A stretch of 64,000 bases of DNA from CALDTK01 sp965213735 (GCA_965213735.1 CBDCAB010000005.1:806001-870000); one strand, 5' to 3'; positions 43,380 through 51,547 are shown, numbered from the stretch's first letter. Numbers and translations are program-made. The notes: generated from the letters alone by a model not told the origin.

Positions 43380-44104
43380 AATCTATCAAAGGATTTTCCA
43401 AGCCAAGTGACGCTACCCCCAAGAAAAAGCCTTCTGGCATCGGGGCTTGGGTGGTGCACAAAAGCAATCAATTGCTCGCGTTTAATAAGCCTCCAGCCCT
43501 GGCGGTGCAAACGGCGCGGTCCGACCAGCCTAGCTTGCAAAAGTTGGCTAGCGCTTACGCAAAACGCGACCTGTACCTGCTTCACCGGATCGATCAACCG
43601 GCCTCTGGACTCGTACTTTTCGGTCGGCACAAAGCGAAAGCTGGTGCGCTGCAAAAGCAGTTTGCCGATGGCACAGCGGAGCGCACTTACCTCGCCGTTG
43701 TAGAAGGCGAATCGACTGCTGAAGCTGGCAAGCTTACCCATCACCTCACCCACGATGGCCGCCACAACAAGGCTCAGGCCGTTGATGCTGGTACAGCAGG
43801 TGCTAAAGAATCTAGCCTCACCTGGCGCGAAATTGGTGAGACGGATCGCTACCGAATTCTCGAAATTCAGCTCAGCACTGGGCGACCTCATCAGGTGCGG
43901 GCGCAGCTAGCGGCTATCGGCATGCCCATTCACGGCGATGTGAAATATGGCGCTCGCCGCAGCAATGCCAACCGCAGTATTCACCTGCACAGTTACCAAC
44001 TTACACTCAAGCATCCCGTGAGTGGCGAGCCTGTACATCTGGAGGCGCCGCTGCCCGAAGATGATGCTATTTGGGATGCCGTGCAGGAGGTGCTGAAAGG
44101 CTAG
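43376..44104 (+). CDS. RluA-family pseudouridine synthase
   Basis: Converts uridine to pseudouridine in rRNA or tRNA. 242 residues. The start region LLAFNKPPALAVQTA is the usual NKP motif. Catalytic Asp in HRIDQPASGL (family HRLDxxTSG); then RTYLAVVEG, LSTGRPHQVRAQLAAIGMPIHGDVKYG and LHSYQLTLKHPVSGEPVHLEAPLP complete the domain. There is no S4 RNA-binding domain; the first 30 residues are a basic lead-in. It starts inside the stop of the small membrane protein gene (ATGA). Which uridine is modified cannot be told. Confidence 0.92.
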   Translation: MKSIKGFSKPSDATPKKKPSGIGAWVVHKSNQLLAFNKPPALAVQTARSDQPSLQKLASAYAKRDLYLLHRIDQPASGLVLFGRHKAKAGALQKQFADGTAERTYLAVVEGESTAEAGKLTHHLTHDGRHNKAQAVDAGTAGAKESSLTWREIGETDRYRILEIQLSTGRPHQVRAQLAAIGMPIHGDVKYGARRSNANRSIHLHSYQLTLKHPVSGEPVHLEAPLPEDDAIWDAVQEVLKG

Positions 44105-44979
44105 TGGTCGAGCTGTGCGAGTTGGCGGGGGGAGAGTAAGTGGTTGGGCGATTGGCGCTTGCCAATGAGGCTGTTGACGCGCGCGGCCTGAAGCTCGGTC
44201 ATAGGAACATCAGCGTAGGCACTTCGACTTAGATAATATTTAGGTTCTGCATCTATACGGAAGCGACCATTATCTACCTGTTTATATCCCTTTGTTTTTG
44301 CAGCTTTCGCCAAAACTTCAGATGCATTGCCGGTTGATGCGTACTTGACGCGCACGACTTCAGCACCATCTTGCCAACCGGCCTCGGTGCTAACAATGTG
44401 AGGCTGCTCACCAAATAAACCTTCACCCGACCAGAAACATGCGGTTTGGTAGGTGACTGTAGCAACTGGTGACTCTTGAGCGCGTAGTTCTTCGTCGAGC
44501 AGCAGGAGATAGTTGGGTACAACACGGTTGGTAGCTTGCAAAGCTGCAATCATGCCGGAAGTGATCTGAGCGCGCGATTTAAAGTTTGGGAGCCTTTCTA
44601 CGATATTATTCCCTTTAGCGTCGACGATTCGCACCACCGGATTATTCCAAGCTGGCTCTCCATATTGTTTTAGAACTTCTGCATCTTTAGCACCCTTGTT
44701 GTTAAAGATTGCAACAGGTACAAATAATGTTTCAATAGCTTCAACAATGAGTGGATGCTGCAGGGTTTGCTGGCCAAACTGGGTGCAGTTAGCACAACCT
44801 GGCACCTCCTGAAACAGGATGAATACCGGCTTATCTTGTTTAGCCGCAAGGCGCAATGACTCGTCAAAATCACGCGACCACTGCACATCACCAAGCTCTA
44901 TCGGCTGTTTCGGGCCGGACCTAAAACTGAGCAACGCAGATAGGCTAAATACCATGAGGGGAAGGAGGAAGTGGCGCAT
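44101..44979 (-). CDS. Exported thioredoxin-fold protein with an MsrA-like C-terminal domain
   Basis: 292 residues. Weak signal or anchor (MRHFLLPLMVFSLSALLSF). Residues 28-155 form a thioredoxin fold with VPGCANC (C62-x-x-C65), followed by HPLIVEAIETLFVPVAIFNN and EPAWNNPVVRI. This is the family NCBI calls VPGUxxT, in which the first Cys is selenocysteine in some bacteria. Residues 176-250 read TACFWSGEGLFGEQPHIVSTEAGW, like the start of peptide-methionine-sulfoxide reductase A (GCFW-x-x-E-x-x-F), with C181 in the catalytic place, then VVRVKYASTGNASEVL. So both a reductant and a Met-O reductase-like domain may be in one exported protein. Whether the MsrA-like part is active is unknown. Confidence 0.8.
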   Translation of the reverse strand: MRHFLLPLMVFSLSALLSFRSGPKQPIELGDVQWSRDFDESLRLAAKQDKPVFILFQEVPGCANCTQFGQQTLQHPLIVEAIETLFVPVAIFNNKGAKDAEVLKQYGEPAWNNPVVRIVDAKGNNIVERLPNFKSRAQITSGMIAALQATNRVVPNYLLLLDEELRAQESPVATVTYQTACFWSGEGLFGEQPHIVSTEAGWQDGAEVVRVKYASTGNASEVLAKAAKTKGYKQVDNGRFRIDAEPKYYLSRSAYADVPMTELQAARVNSLIGKRQSPNHLLSPRQLAQLDH

Positions 44980-45259
44980 GAGCGGAGGTTAGAAAATCAT
45001 AACGCTACTTTGTTACCTTTCATCGCTGCCCCTCCTTCACCCCGCTGTAATAATTTTTGGTTTCGTCAGCGCATATAATGGCTTTTCAGGCTAGACCCTT
45101 TAAGCTGGAGATGCCCTAAAAGTGCGTTTTATGGAGGCGATAACATCAGGAGTGATAATGATTATTTGATATTGTTGAGCTTAGTGTAAGCTTCTAAAGT
45201 TAGTTATATTGGCTGAGGAATTTTCAGAATGCTGTTCTGTAAGCTGAAGATTCTCACGC

Positions 45260-45267
45260 TACTTTAG
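45260..45267 (+). promoter_or_regulatory. Possible -7 box TACTTTAG
   Basis: TACTTTAG (one mismatch to TAnnTTTG) lies 5 bp before ATG 45273. The 270 bp before it (44980-45250) hold nothing recognisable. Confidence 0.3.
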
Positions 45268-45272
45268 CGCGG

Positions 45273-46073
45273 ATGAAGCAAGTGTTCATGCTGGTTTTCG
45301 CGGCAAGCTTGTTGGCATGTCGCCAGCAGCCACGGTCTGTTGAAGCGAATGCGGGCGAGCCGCCGACGCTAGTAGATTCCCTTGTACAGCAGGCGAGGGC
45401 GAACATGGCGGCGCATCTGCTCGACTCCGCAACGGTTTCTCTTCGCGTCACCTGTTCAGGACAAAATAGCTCCTATGCTTGCGACAGATTGATAGGATAC
45501 GACCGCCGCGGCAGCCTCTACGTTTATACCAGCACCAGCGTAGATAGCTCTGGCGTATCGCTTATGGATGTGGCATCTAGTGAGGGAGTGAAACAACTAA
45601 GAGGTACAAAAGAAATTAAGCTTACGCCAAAACAAAGAAAGCAAATTTATCAAGAGATTCACCACATAATTACTCTCGCTTTTCCATTAGCAGGGTCAGG
45701 TAACCATAATGATGTTCAAGTTTATGAAGGGCTAGACACACTGAGTGGTAAAACATACCATCGAATTCGCATTGTCACCGATAAAGCGCTCGCTATCGAG
45801 GCTGATTCATGGGATATGTTTCTGTGGTTGAATACTGATCACTTAGCAGTGGACTTAATTGGTACTGATTTGGGTAATGATGGTAAATCTAGACTTTATA
45901 AGGCGCATAACGTTCGACTCCGTCGCGGAGTTAATGTTCAGGATTATCAGGTCTATAAGCCCAAATTTGCCGCTCTTCAAGCCCATGAACTTCTCGCCGC
46001 CCTTGACCATGAACAACTAGTGATGGAGTATACGCTTGCACTTGACGACGTGCGCATAGACTTCAATCAATAA
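45273..46073 (+). CDS. Putative lipoprotein, function unknown
   Basis: 266 residues. Lipoprotein signal MKQVFMLVFAASLLAC with lipobox SLLAC (C16). The mature part has about 30 disordered residues, then an alpha/beta region I do not recognise: RVTCSGQNSSYACDRLIGYDRRGSLYVYTS, TPKQRKQIYQEIHHIITL, VQVYEGLDTLSGKTYHRIRIVTD and MFLWLNTDHLAVDLIG. Repeats of WL-type and Y-x-x-G strand patterns recall periplasmic lipoproteins of the LolA/outer-membrane-sorting kind, but this is weak. The downstream PaiB-like gene starts 9 bp after the stop, so they may be cotranscribed. Confidence 0.7.
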   Translation: MKQVFMLVFAASLLACRQQPRSVEANAGEPPTLVDSLVQQARANMAAHLLDSATVSLRVTCSGQNSSYACDRLIGYDRRGSLYVYTSTSVDSSGVSLMDVASSEGVKQLRGTKEIKLTPKQRKQIYQEIHHIITLAFPLAGSGNHNDVQVYEGLDTLSGKTYHRIRIVTDKALAIEADSWDMFLWLNTDHLAVDLIGTDLGNDGKSRLYKAHNVRLRRGVNVQDYQVYKPKFAALQAHELLAALDHEQLVMEYTLALDDVRIDFNQ

Positions 46074-46082
46074 TGCACTAAT

Positions 46083-46655
46083 ATGGATTCAGCTTATCCG
46101 CCGCCTCATTATTTAGTTGATGATCGAAGTCAGCTTCTCGCGCTGATGAAACAGCAGCCACTAGCCACATTTATTGTTGCTGACGCAGACACTCCCCACG
46201 CTACTCCGCTGCCACTCATTTTGAGCGATGATGAGCGTCGACTTCTGGGCCATATGGACGCCAACAATCCTGCTGCGGCCTTACTCATCGACGGACGGGA
46301 AGCTCTTGCCATTTTTCACGGTCCGAGTGCCTACATCTCTCCCACAGTCTACCACACGCGTCAGTTGCCGACTTATAATTACCAGCAGGTGCATGTGCGC
46401 GGCACGCTGGAGCGGCTCACCGATCCTGCACAAGTTCGTGCTGATTTGTACGAGCTCACGCGCCGCATGGAGCCCGCCGGTGCTTGGTCCTTGTCGCCGG
46501 ATGATCCCCGCGTAGCAGCCTTGCTTCCGCACATAGTTGGCTTCCGCCTGCTGATTACTGCTATGGTCGGGCGCTTTAAGGAAAGTCAGGACAAGGGGGA
46601 ATTGGATCGAGCGGCTGCGGGGGGATGCCTTCGGCGTGTTGCCTCCGGCGGGTGA
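46083..46655 (+). CDS. PaiB-type FMN-binding negative transcriptional regulator
   Basis: 190 residues of the FMN-binding split-barrel family annotated as negative transcriptional regulators (B. subtilis PaiB). Signatures: MDSAYPPPHYLVDD, ATPLPLILSDDERRLLGHMDANNPAA, ALAIFHGPSAYISPTVYHTRQLPTYNYQQVHVRG, and a final VGFRLLITAMVGRFKESQD. Repression in vivo is known for few members; this is a family-level name. The last 15 or so residues (DRAAAGGCLRRVASGG) are read from a GC-rich repeat that follows the gene, so the natural C-terminus is probably close to GRFKESQDKGEL. A nearby partner (PaiA) is not seen. Confidence 0.88.
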   Translation: MDSAYPPPHYLVDDRSQLLALMKQQPLATFIVADADTPHATPLPLILSDDERRLLGHMDANNPAAALLIDGREALAIFHGPSAYISPTVYHTRQLPTYNYQQVHVRGTLERLTDPAQVRADLYELTRRMEPAGAWSLSPDDPRVAALLPHIVGFRLLITAMVGRFKESQDKGELDRAAAGGCLRRVASGG

Positions 46656-46775
46656 GCCTGCGGCGCGATGCCTCCGGCAGGTTAGCCTCCGGCGGTGGGG
46701 AAGCCTCCGGCGGGAGGGCCTCCGGCGGTAGGGGAGGCCTGCGGCGCGATGCCTCCGGCGGTGGGGAAGCCTGCA
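46617..46775 (+). repeat. GCCTCCGGCGGG-type degenerate minisatellite
   Basis: About twelve units of 12-15 bp around GCCTCCGGCGG / GCCTGCGGCGCGAT. The array supplies the last codons and the stop of the PaiB-like gene. Confidence 0.8.
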
Positions 46776-46800
46776 TGTATATGAATGTGCGATCTAAATG

Positions 46801-47100
46801 TGCGATAAGGCTTCAACTGTATGAGCTACCCCAATGGCGCTTATTCCGACACCGCTAGAGACTCAGGTAAAGGCGAATCTAATTTGCTACCCCCCGCACA
46901 TTGAGCCTATTACCTGACCACATGGATGTGGTCAGGTGAAGGGGCGAAGCGGAAATGTTACTAACCTACCAGCATCATGAATAGACGTCGTTCAACCGCG
47001 CTATCCAAGTAGATATGTCCTCAACATGCCGCGGCTCTACCTGAACGGTTGGACGACGTCGGCCGGCCTGGTAGCCTAATCTTTTGGAGCTACAAAAGAA
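46801..47100. repeat. 300-bp repeat element, copy 1
   Basis: About 85-90% alike to 47465-47764. It holds the hairpin CCTGACCACAT-GG-ATGTGGTCAGG (46915-46938) and a REP-like pair: left arm GACGTCGTTCAACC (46984-46997) and right arm GGTTGGACGACGTCGGCC + GGCCTGGTAG (47047-47074). The pair resembles the arms in the RAYT array at 3707-4214. Confidence 0.9.
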
Positions 47101-47140
47101 AATAAGAACAGAAGGTAAAATGATATGGATGATCGCTCGA

Positions 47141-47220
47141 GTGCCTACGGGCAGGACATTTATTCCTCTCCGGGGCCTGGTAATTCATTCAATTTGATTT
47201 CCTGACGTGCCTACGGGCAG
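47141..47220 (+). repeat. GTGCCTACGGGCAG direct repeat pair
   Basis: Exact 14-mers at 47141-47154 and 47207-47220. The second lies in a hairpin (GACGT...ACGTC around TGCC...GGGCA). Confidence 0.7.
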
Positions 47221-47386
47221 AACGTCAATTATAGGAAGGATGATGCTTTTGTGGGACCCAGAGGATTCGGCGAGTGAGACCCATTTTATGGGGCTGGAAA
47301 ACTCAGTATCGTAAAAGGAATGTTTCTTCACTCCGAGGCCGTGCATTATGGTATAAAGGTCTTAAGTGCGTCCTGCGGGTCTAGCG

Positions 47387-47464
47387 TGCGATAATGATGT
47401 GCAATCTCAACGTGCGAAATTGACATGCCACCCCAACGTGCGAAAGTGACGTGCTATCCCGACG
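47387..47464 (+). repeat. 26-bp tandem repeat, three copies
   Basis: Units TGCGAAATTGACATGCCACC+CCAACG and variants at 47387, 47413 and 47439; the next unit start (TGCGATAAGG) is the first base of the second 300-bp repeat copy. A similar short start (TGCGATCTAAATG) lies before copy 1 at 46788. Confidence 0.8.
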
Positions 47465-47764
47465 TGCGATAAGGCTTCAACTGTATGAGCTAGCCCACTA
47501 TAGCAAATTCCGACACCGCTAGAGACTCAAGCAAGAGCGAAATATGGGTTTACCCACTGCACTTTAAGCATATCACCTGAGCACATGGATGTGGTCAGGT
47601 GAAAGGTCGAAGCGGAAATGTTACTATCCTACAAGCATCATGAATAGACGTCGTTCAACCGAGTTATCCAAGTAGATATGTCCTCAACATGCCGCGGCTC
47701 TACCTAAACGGTTGGACGACGTCGGCCGGCCTGGTAGGCTAATCTTTTGGGGCTGCAAAAGAAA
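47465..47764. repeat. 300-bp repeat element, copy 2
   Basis: Second copy of the element at 46801. Hairpin CCTGAGCACAT-GG-ATGTGGTCAGG (one arm mutated) at 47577, REP-like arms at 47647-47660 and 47710-47727. No coding region lies between 46656 and 47926. Confidence 0.9.
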
Positions 47765-47926
47765 TTGAAAACAGCAGTAATTCATCAATACAAATTCTAG
47801 CAGCCTGCACCCGAGCTACCGCACCAAATTCCACCTCAAAATACCCAAAGCCACATCACGTAACCACCCTTCTCAAAATCCTCAGCAGATGCAATAGCTT
47901 AGCTCGCTACAAAATGACTTGGTGCT

Positions 47927-50191
47927 ATGCGTCGACTTCTGCTGCTGCTTGTCCTTCTCACGATGATCGGGCAGGTGCTGCACGCTCAAGCATCTCCTAC
48001 TATACCGCGCTTCGATCTGCCAGTCGCGGGGCCGGTGCTGCAACGCACCACCAACGCAGGGAGCTTCTTCGAGGCAGTCGGACGAAAGGCTGCGATCTTT
48101 GGCTACGAGAATAAGCCTTTTGAAGCTTGGGTCTATCCACTAAAGATATACGAAGATGCTCAACTGCATTTTACTATCGATGATTATCCGGTGCCTGTAG
48201 CGGCAACAGACATCATGCGCCGGATCGAAGTTAGACCTGAAGCTACTACACTTGTATATACTCATCCGGCTTTCACTGTTCGTCATGTAATCTTTGTTCC
48301 CATAAATGAAATGGGAATAATTCAGCTTCTCGATGTAAGTACCACTCGGCCAATCAACATTGATATGAGTTTTCGGCCCGATCTGAGCCTGATGTGGCCA
48401 GCGGGATTAATGACAGGTTTCGTTGGCTTTGATCATGACAATGGACGCTATTTCACCGGTGAAGAGACTCAAACGTACTATGGACTCGTCGGCTCGCCAG
48501 CTGCTGTCGACAGGAGTGTACAACCGTATCAAGAGGAGCCGAAAGATGTGCCGGCGCGGTTCCGTGTACGGCTCACTCCGGAGCAAGCCGAGCAAGGGTT
48601 TGTACCCATCATTACAGCAGCCAGTGTAAGCGGTCGTGAGGCCGCTGAAGCTACCTACGACAAGCTGCTGCAAGAGGCGCAAGCCCTTTATACTCAGACC
48701 ATTGAGCATTACCGTCAACTTGATCAGACGGTGCAGGTCATTACGCCTGACGCTCGCTTAAACGAAGCTTACCAATGGGCGAAGATTGGTATGGACAAGG
48801 GTGTGGCCACCAATCCCGCCTTAGGAACTGGCCTCATCGCTGGCTACAGGACCTCGGGCAATTCGGAGCGCCCGGGATTCGCCTGGTTCTTTGGACGCGA
48901 TGCCCTCTGGACAGCCCTCGCTACTTCAAGTGTAGGCGATTTAGAAACTACGCGACAGGCGCTCTTATTTCTAGCGAAATATCAGCGTAATGATGGAAAA
49001 ATACCTCACGAAATATCACAATCAGCTCACTTGGTTGATTGGTTCGATGACTATTTATATCCTTGGGCCTCAGCTGATGCAAGTCCGCTGTTCGTTATCG
49101 TCTTGGCTGATTATTATCGTCAAACTGGCGATCTAGAACTTCTACGAAAACTATATCCTTCCGCTGAAAAAGCATACCTCTTTCATGCGGCTACAGATAC
49201 AGATCAGAATCACCTTATTGAGAATACAGGTGTTGGCCACGGTTGGGTAGAGGGAGGTGCTTTGTATCCGCCTCACGAAGAATTATATCTGCAGGGTTTA
49301 TTTATCGAGGCTAGTCGTGATATGGCCGCACTCAGTAGTGCTTACCATGGCAGTGCAGATAAGGGTAAGTGTTGGCTTCAGCAGGCTGCCCAAACCCTCT
49401 CTGCTGTCGAGCAGAAGCTTTGGGTTAAAGATGGATACTATGCTTTTGGCACAGCTTATCCTAAGGCTCCTAACTTATCAGAGGCTCGCCCGGTAAGCGA
49501 GGCTGATAATAAGGAGAATACGAAGGTGCTCAGTCGCGGTCAGGAGTTTGCAGGCACTCCTGAAGTAGTATCCGAAAACACATCTCTTCAGGGTGTGCCC
49601 CTGTGGTGGGGCCTGCTAGATTCTGTCCGAGCGCAGCAGGCGATCACGAGTTTTGGTCGAGGCGCTGTGGCCACGGCTTGGGGTGCCCGTCTGCTCGATA
49701 AGAACTCTGAGCGTTACGATCCGATGAGCTACCACAACGGCTCGGTTTGGCCGCTATTCACGGGCTGGTCGAGCATGGGAGCTTATACTTATGGGCGGCC
49801 GCACGTGGGTACGCAGGCGCTCTACGCGAGTGCATTACTGACGCAGCAAGATGCGCTCGGCTACGTCACCGAGCTGCTGTCGGGCGATTACAATACTGCT
49901 TTTGGTCGCAGTTCGCACCATCAAATCTGGAGTGAGGCCATGGTGGCAAGTCCACTCTTACGAGGTCTGTTAGGTGTGAGTTATGCCGATGCAGGCACCA
50001 CCCTTCAGCTTTCGCCAAAACTTCCCGCGGACTGGAATAGTGTACAAATTAAGCGCCTCGTAATAGGTGAGAAACTCGCAGATGTGCACATTCAACGAAA
50101 CGGAAAAGAGTATAAGATTAAGATTGCCGGTGCTGAGGGTAAACAACTGCAAATAAACCCTGCCTTTCCACTAGATGCTAAGCTTGCATAA
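47927..50191 (+). CDS. Amylo-alpha-1,6-glucosidase-like glycoside hydrolase, interrupted by a stop codon
   Basis: An exported glycoside hydrolase of the GH63/MGH1-like (amylo-alpha-1,6-glucosidase) type, with a signal peptide (MRRLLLLLVLLTMIGQVLHAQ) and 754 residues before TAA at 50189-50191. The N-terminal third is a beta-sandwich. The (alpha/alpha)6 catalytic domain is about 250-720: AYQWAKIGMDKGV, PGFAWFFGRDALWTALAT, GKIPHEISQSAHL, VGHGWVEGGALYPPHEELYLQG, and MSYHNGSVWPLFTGWSSMGAYTYGR. The catalytic acid/base candidates are the D in FGRD and an E in this region. The frame goes straight on after the stop as the next feature, so the two parts were once one gene of about 886 residues. The catalytic domain is complete, and the enzyme may still work. 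Confidence 0.88.
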   Translation: MRRLLLLLVLLTMIGQVLHAQASPTIPRFDLPVAGPVLQRTTNAGSFFEAVGRKAAIFGYENKPFEAWVYPLKIYEDAQLHFTIDDYPVPVAATDIMRRIEVRPEATTLVYTHPAFTVRHVIFVPINEMGIIQLLDVSTTRPINIDMSFRPDLSLMWPAGLMTGFVGFDHDNGRYFTGEETQTYYGLVGSPAAVDRSVQPYQEEPKDVPARFRVRLTPEQAEQGFVPIITAASVSGREAAEATYDKLLQEAQALYTQTIEHYRQLDQTVQVITPDARLNEAYQWAKIGMDKGVATNPALGTGLIAGYRTSGNSERPGFAWFFGRDALWTALATSSVGDLETTRQALLFLAKYQRNDGKIPHEISQSAHLVDWFDDYLYPWASADASPLFVIVLADYYRQTGDLELLRKLYPSAEKAYLFHAATDTDQNHLIENTGVGHGWVEGGALYPPHEELYLQGLFIEASRDMAALSSAYHGSADKGKCWLQQAAQTLSAVEQKLWVKDGYYAFGTAYPKAPNLSEARPVSEADNKENTKVLSRGQEFAGTPEVVSENTSLQGVPLWWGLLDSVRAQQAITSFGRGAVATAWGARLLDKNSERYDPMSYHNGSVWPLFTGWSSMGAYTYGRPHVGTQALYASALLTQQDALGYVTELLSGDYNTAFGRSSHHQIWSEAMVASPLLRGLLGVSYADAGTTLQLSPKLPADWNSVQIKRLVIGEKLADVHIQRNGKEYKIKIAGAEGKQLQINPAFPLDAKLA

Positions 50192-50587
50192 GTGCGCGTG
50201 AATGGAGCAGCGCATAAGTTTAAAATTCGGCGATTGGGCGACGTGCAGTTTGCCGAAGTTGCCGTCGAGCGTGCATCTGCCGAGGTTGAGGTCGTATTCG
50301 ATTTGCTACGTGCAGGCAGCGACGTTGCGGTACGCTGGGAGCCAGCTGCTCCGGGGGCTGCAAATGAGCAGATTCGCGTCCTGCGCAGTGTAGCTGATGA
50401 GACTTCTCTCACCCTCACGCTTGAAGGTCGCACTGGCAGCAGTCACAGCCTCACCTTGGTCACTGATCGCGAGGTCGTGTCTGTCGCAGGTGCTGAATTA
50501 TTAGCGGGTGAGTTGACGATCAGTTTTGCTGGTGAGGGTGATGTAGAGGGCTGGGTAAGGCGGGAGGTGGTGGTGGGGGTGCGGTGA
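50192..50587 (+). CDS. Continuation of the glucosidase gene behind an in-frame stop
   Basis: 131 codons in the same frame, from the codon directly after the TAA: VRVNGAAHKFKIRRLGDVQFAEVAVERASAEVEVVFDL. The sequence is beta-rich and looks like the C-terminal sandwich domain that follows the (alpha/alpha)6 domain in this family. It has no signal peptide and a GTG codon at its first position by chance. It may be translated by read-through or not at all. Either the gene has a real nonsense mutation or there is a sequencing error at 50189-50191. Confidence 0.75.
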   Translation: MRVNGAAHKFKIRRLGDVQFAEVAVERASAEVEVVFDLLRAGSDVAVRWEPAAPGAANEQIRVLRSVADETSLTLTLEGRTGSSHSLTLVTDREVVSVAGAELLAGELTISFAGEGDVEGWVRREVVVGVR

Positions 50588-50781
50588 GGGTGGAAGTATG
50601 GTAAAAGGCCTGAACGACAGTTCTTTGAAAAACATCTATGACCGACCTCTGGCTGTAAGCAGCGAAGGATCAGCGTATTAGCAGCTGATGACAGCACGGG
50701 AATCACATAATTCTTTTGCTTATGTACCACAAAATTGCGTTGGAGGTGCTATGTTTTCCGCGTAATTAAAAGTAGTCTGAT

Positions 50782-51546
50782 ATGAAGCAGCCGAATGGTT
50801 ATGATGTCCTGTACATCGAGGATGAAGAGGTGCTCTCTCGCGGAGTCAAGCGTGAGCTAGAGGGTCTGGGGTATGCCTCTGTAGATCATTATAAAACCTG
50901 GGATGCTGCTCAGCAGCGCTTGAAGGAGAACAGCGACTCTTATGATGTTGCGATACTAGATGTGAAGCTGGAGGGTTCAGCTCTCGACGGCATCGACATC
51001 GGAGGGGTTATACATGCTCGGCACAAAATTCCCATTGTTATCCACACTTCTTTCTGCGATGAGCGTACCATGACTCGATTGGAAGCTTTACCCTTTGCCT
51101 TGTATCTCCCAAAGCCAGCTACGGCCAAACAACTAGATGCTTGTATCAGGCGGGTTATCCGCCTTACGGCAAAACACTTTGCTCAGACTATAACTGATGC
51201 GGACAAGACTGTGGCTCAACGCCTTGAGAATAATCGGGTTGATGCACCCCTAATAAAATTTGATCGTAAGTACGTTGAACGCTTTCCCTACAAAGAGCTA
51301 GCCTACCTGAATTATGCCAACGGAAGTGTGGATATCCATATGATTGATGGGAAGGTCAGGCCTCTGTCTACTGGCTTGGCCGAAACAATTAGGATTTTTA
51401 ACCGTGATGACCTTATCAGAACGCACAAGAGCTATGCAGTGCCTTATCATGCAGTAAAACGTGTGTACTACAGCCATATAGAATTAATCACAGGTGTGGA
51501 AGTGCCCATAGGTGATAAGTATCGGGACAATGTGAAAAAGCTTTAA
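50782..51546 (+). CDS. LytTR-family response regulator
   Basis: 254 residues. Receiver domain 6-125 with the acid pocket (IEDEE), phosphoacceptor D60 in VAILDVKLEG, switch Thr in IHTSF and Lys in YLPKPAT. A LytTR DNA-binding domain is about 155-250: IKFDRKYVERFPYKELAYLNYANGSVDIHMIDG and DDLIRTHKSYAVPYHAVKRVYY. The histidine kinase gene starts one base after its stop codon, and the two make a two-component system. The target genes may include the secreted-protein genes downstream at 53954, but there is no direct sign of this. Confidence 0.92.
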   Translation: MKQPNGYDVLYIEDEEVLSRGVKRELEGLGYASVDHYKTWDAAQQRLKENSDSYDVAILDVKLEGSALDGIDIGGVIHARHKIPIVIHTSFCDERTMTRLEALPFALYLPKPATAKQLDACIRRVIRLTAKHFAQTITDADKTVAQRLENNRVDAPLIKFDRKYVERFPYKELAYLNYANGSVDIHMIDGKVRPLSTGLAETIRIFNRDDLIRTHKSYAVPYHAVKRVYYSHIELITGVEVPIGDKYRDNVKKL

Positions 51547-51547
51547 G

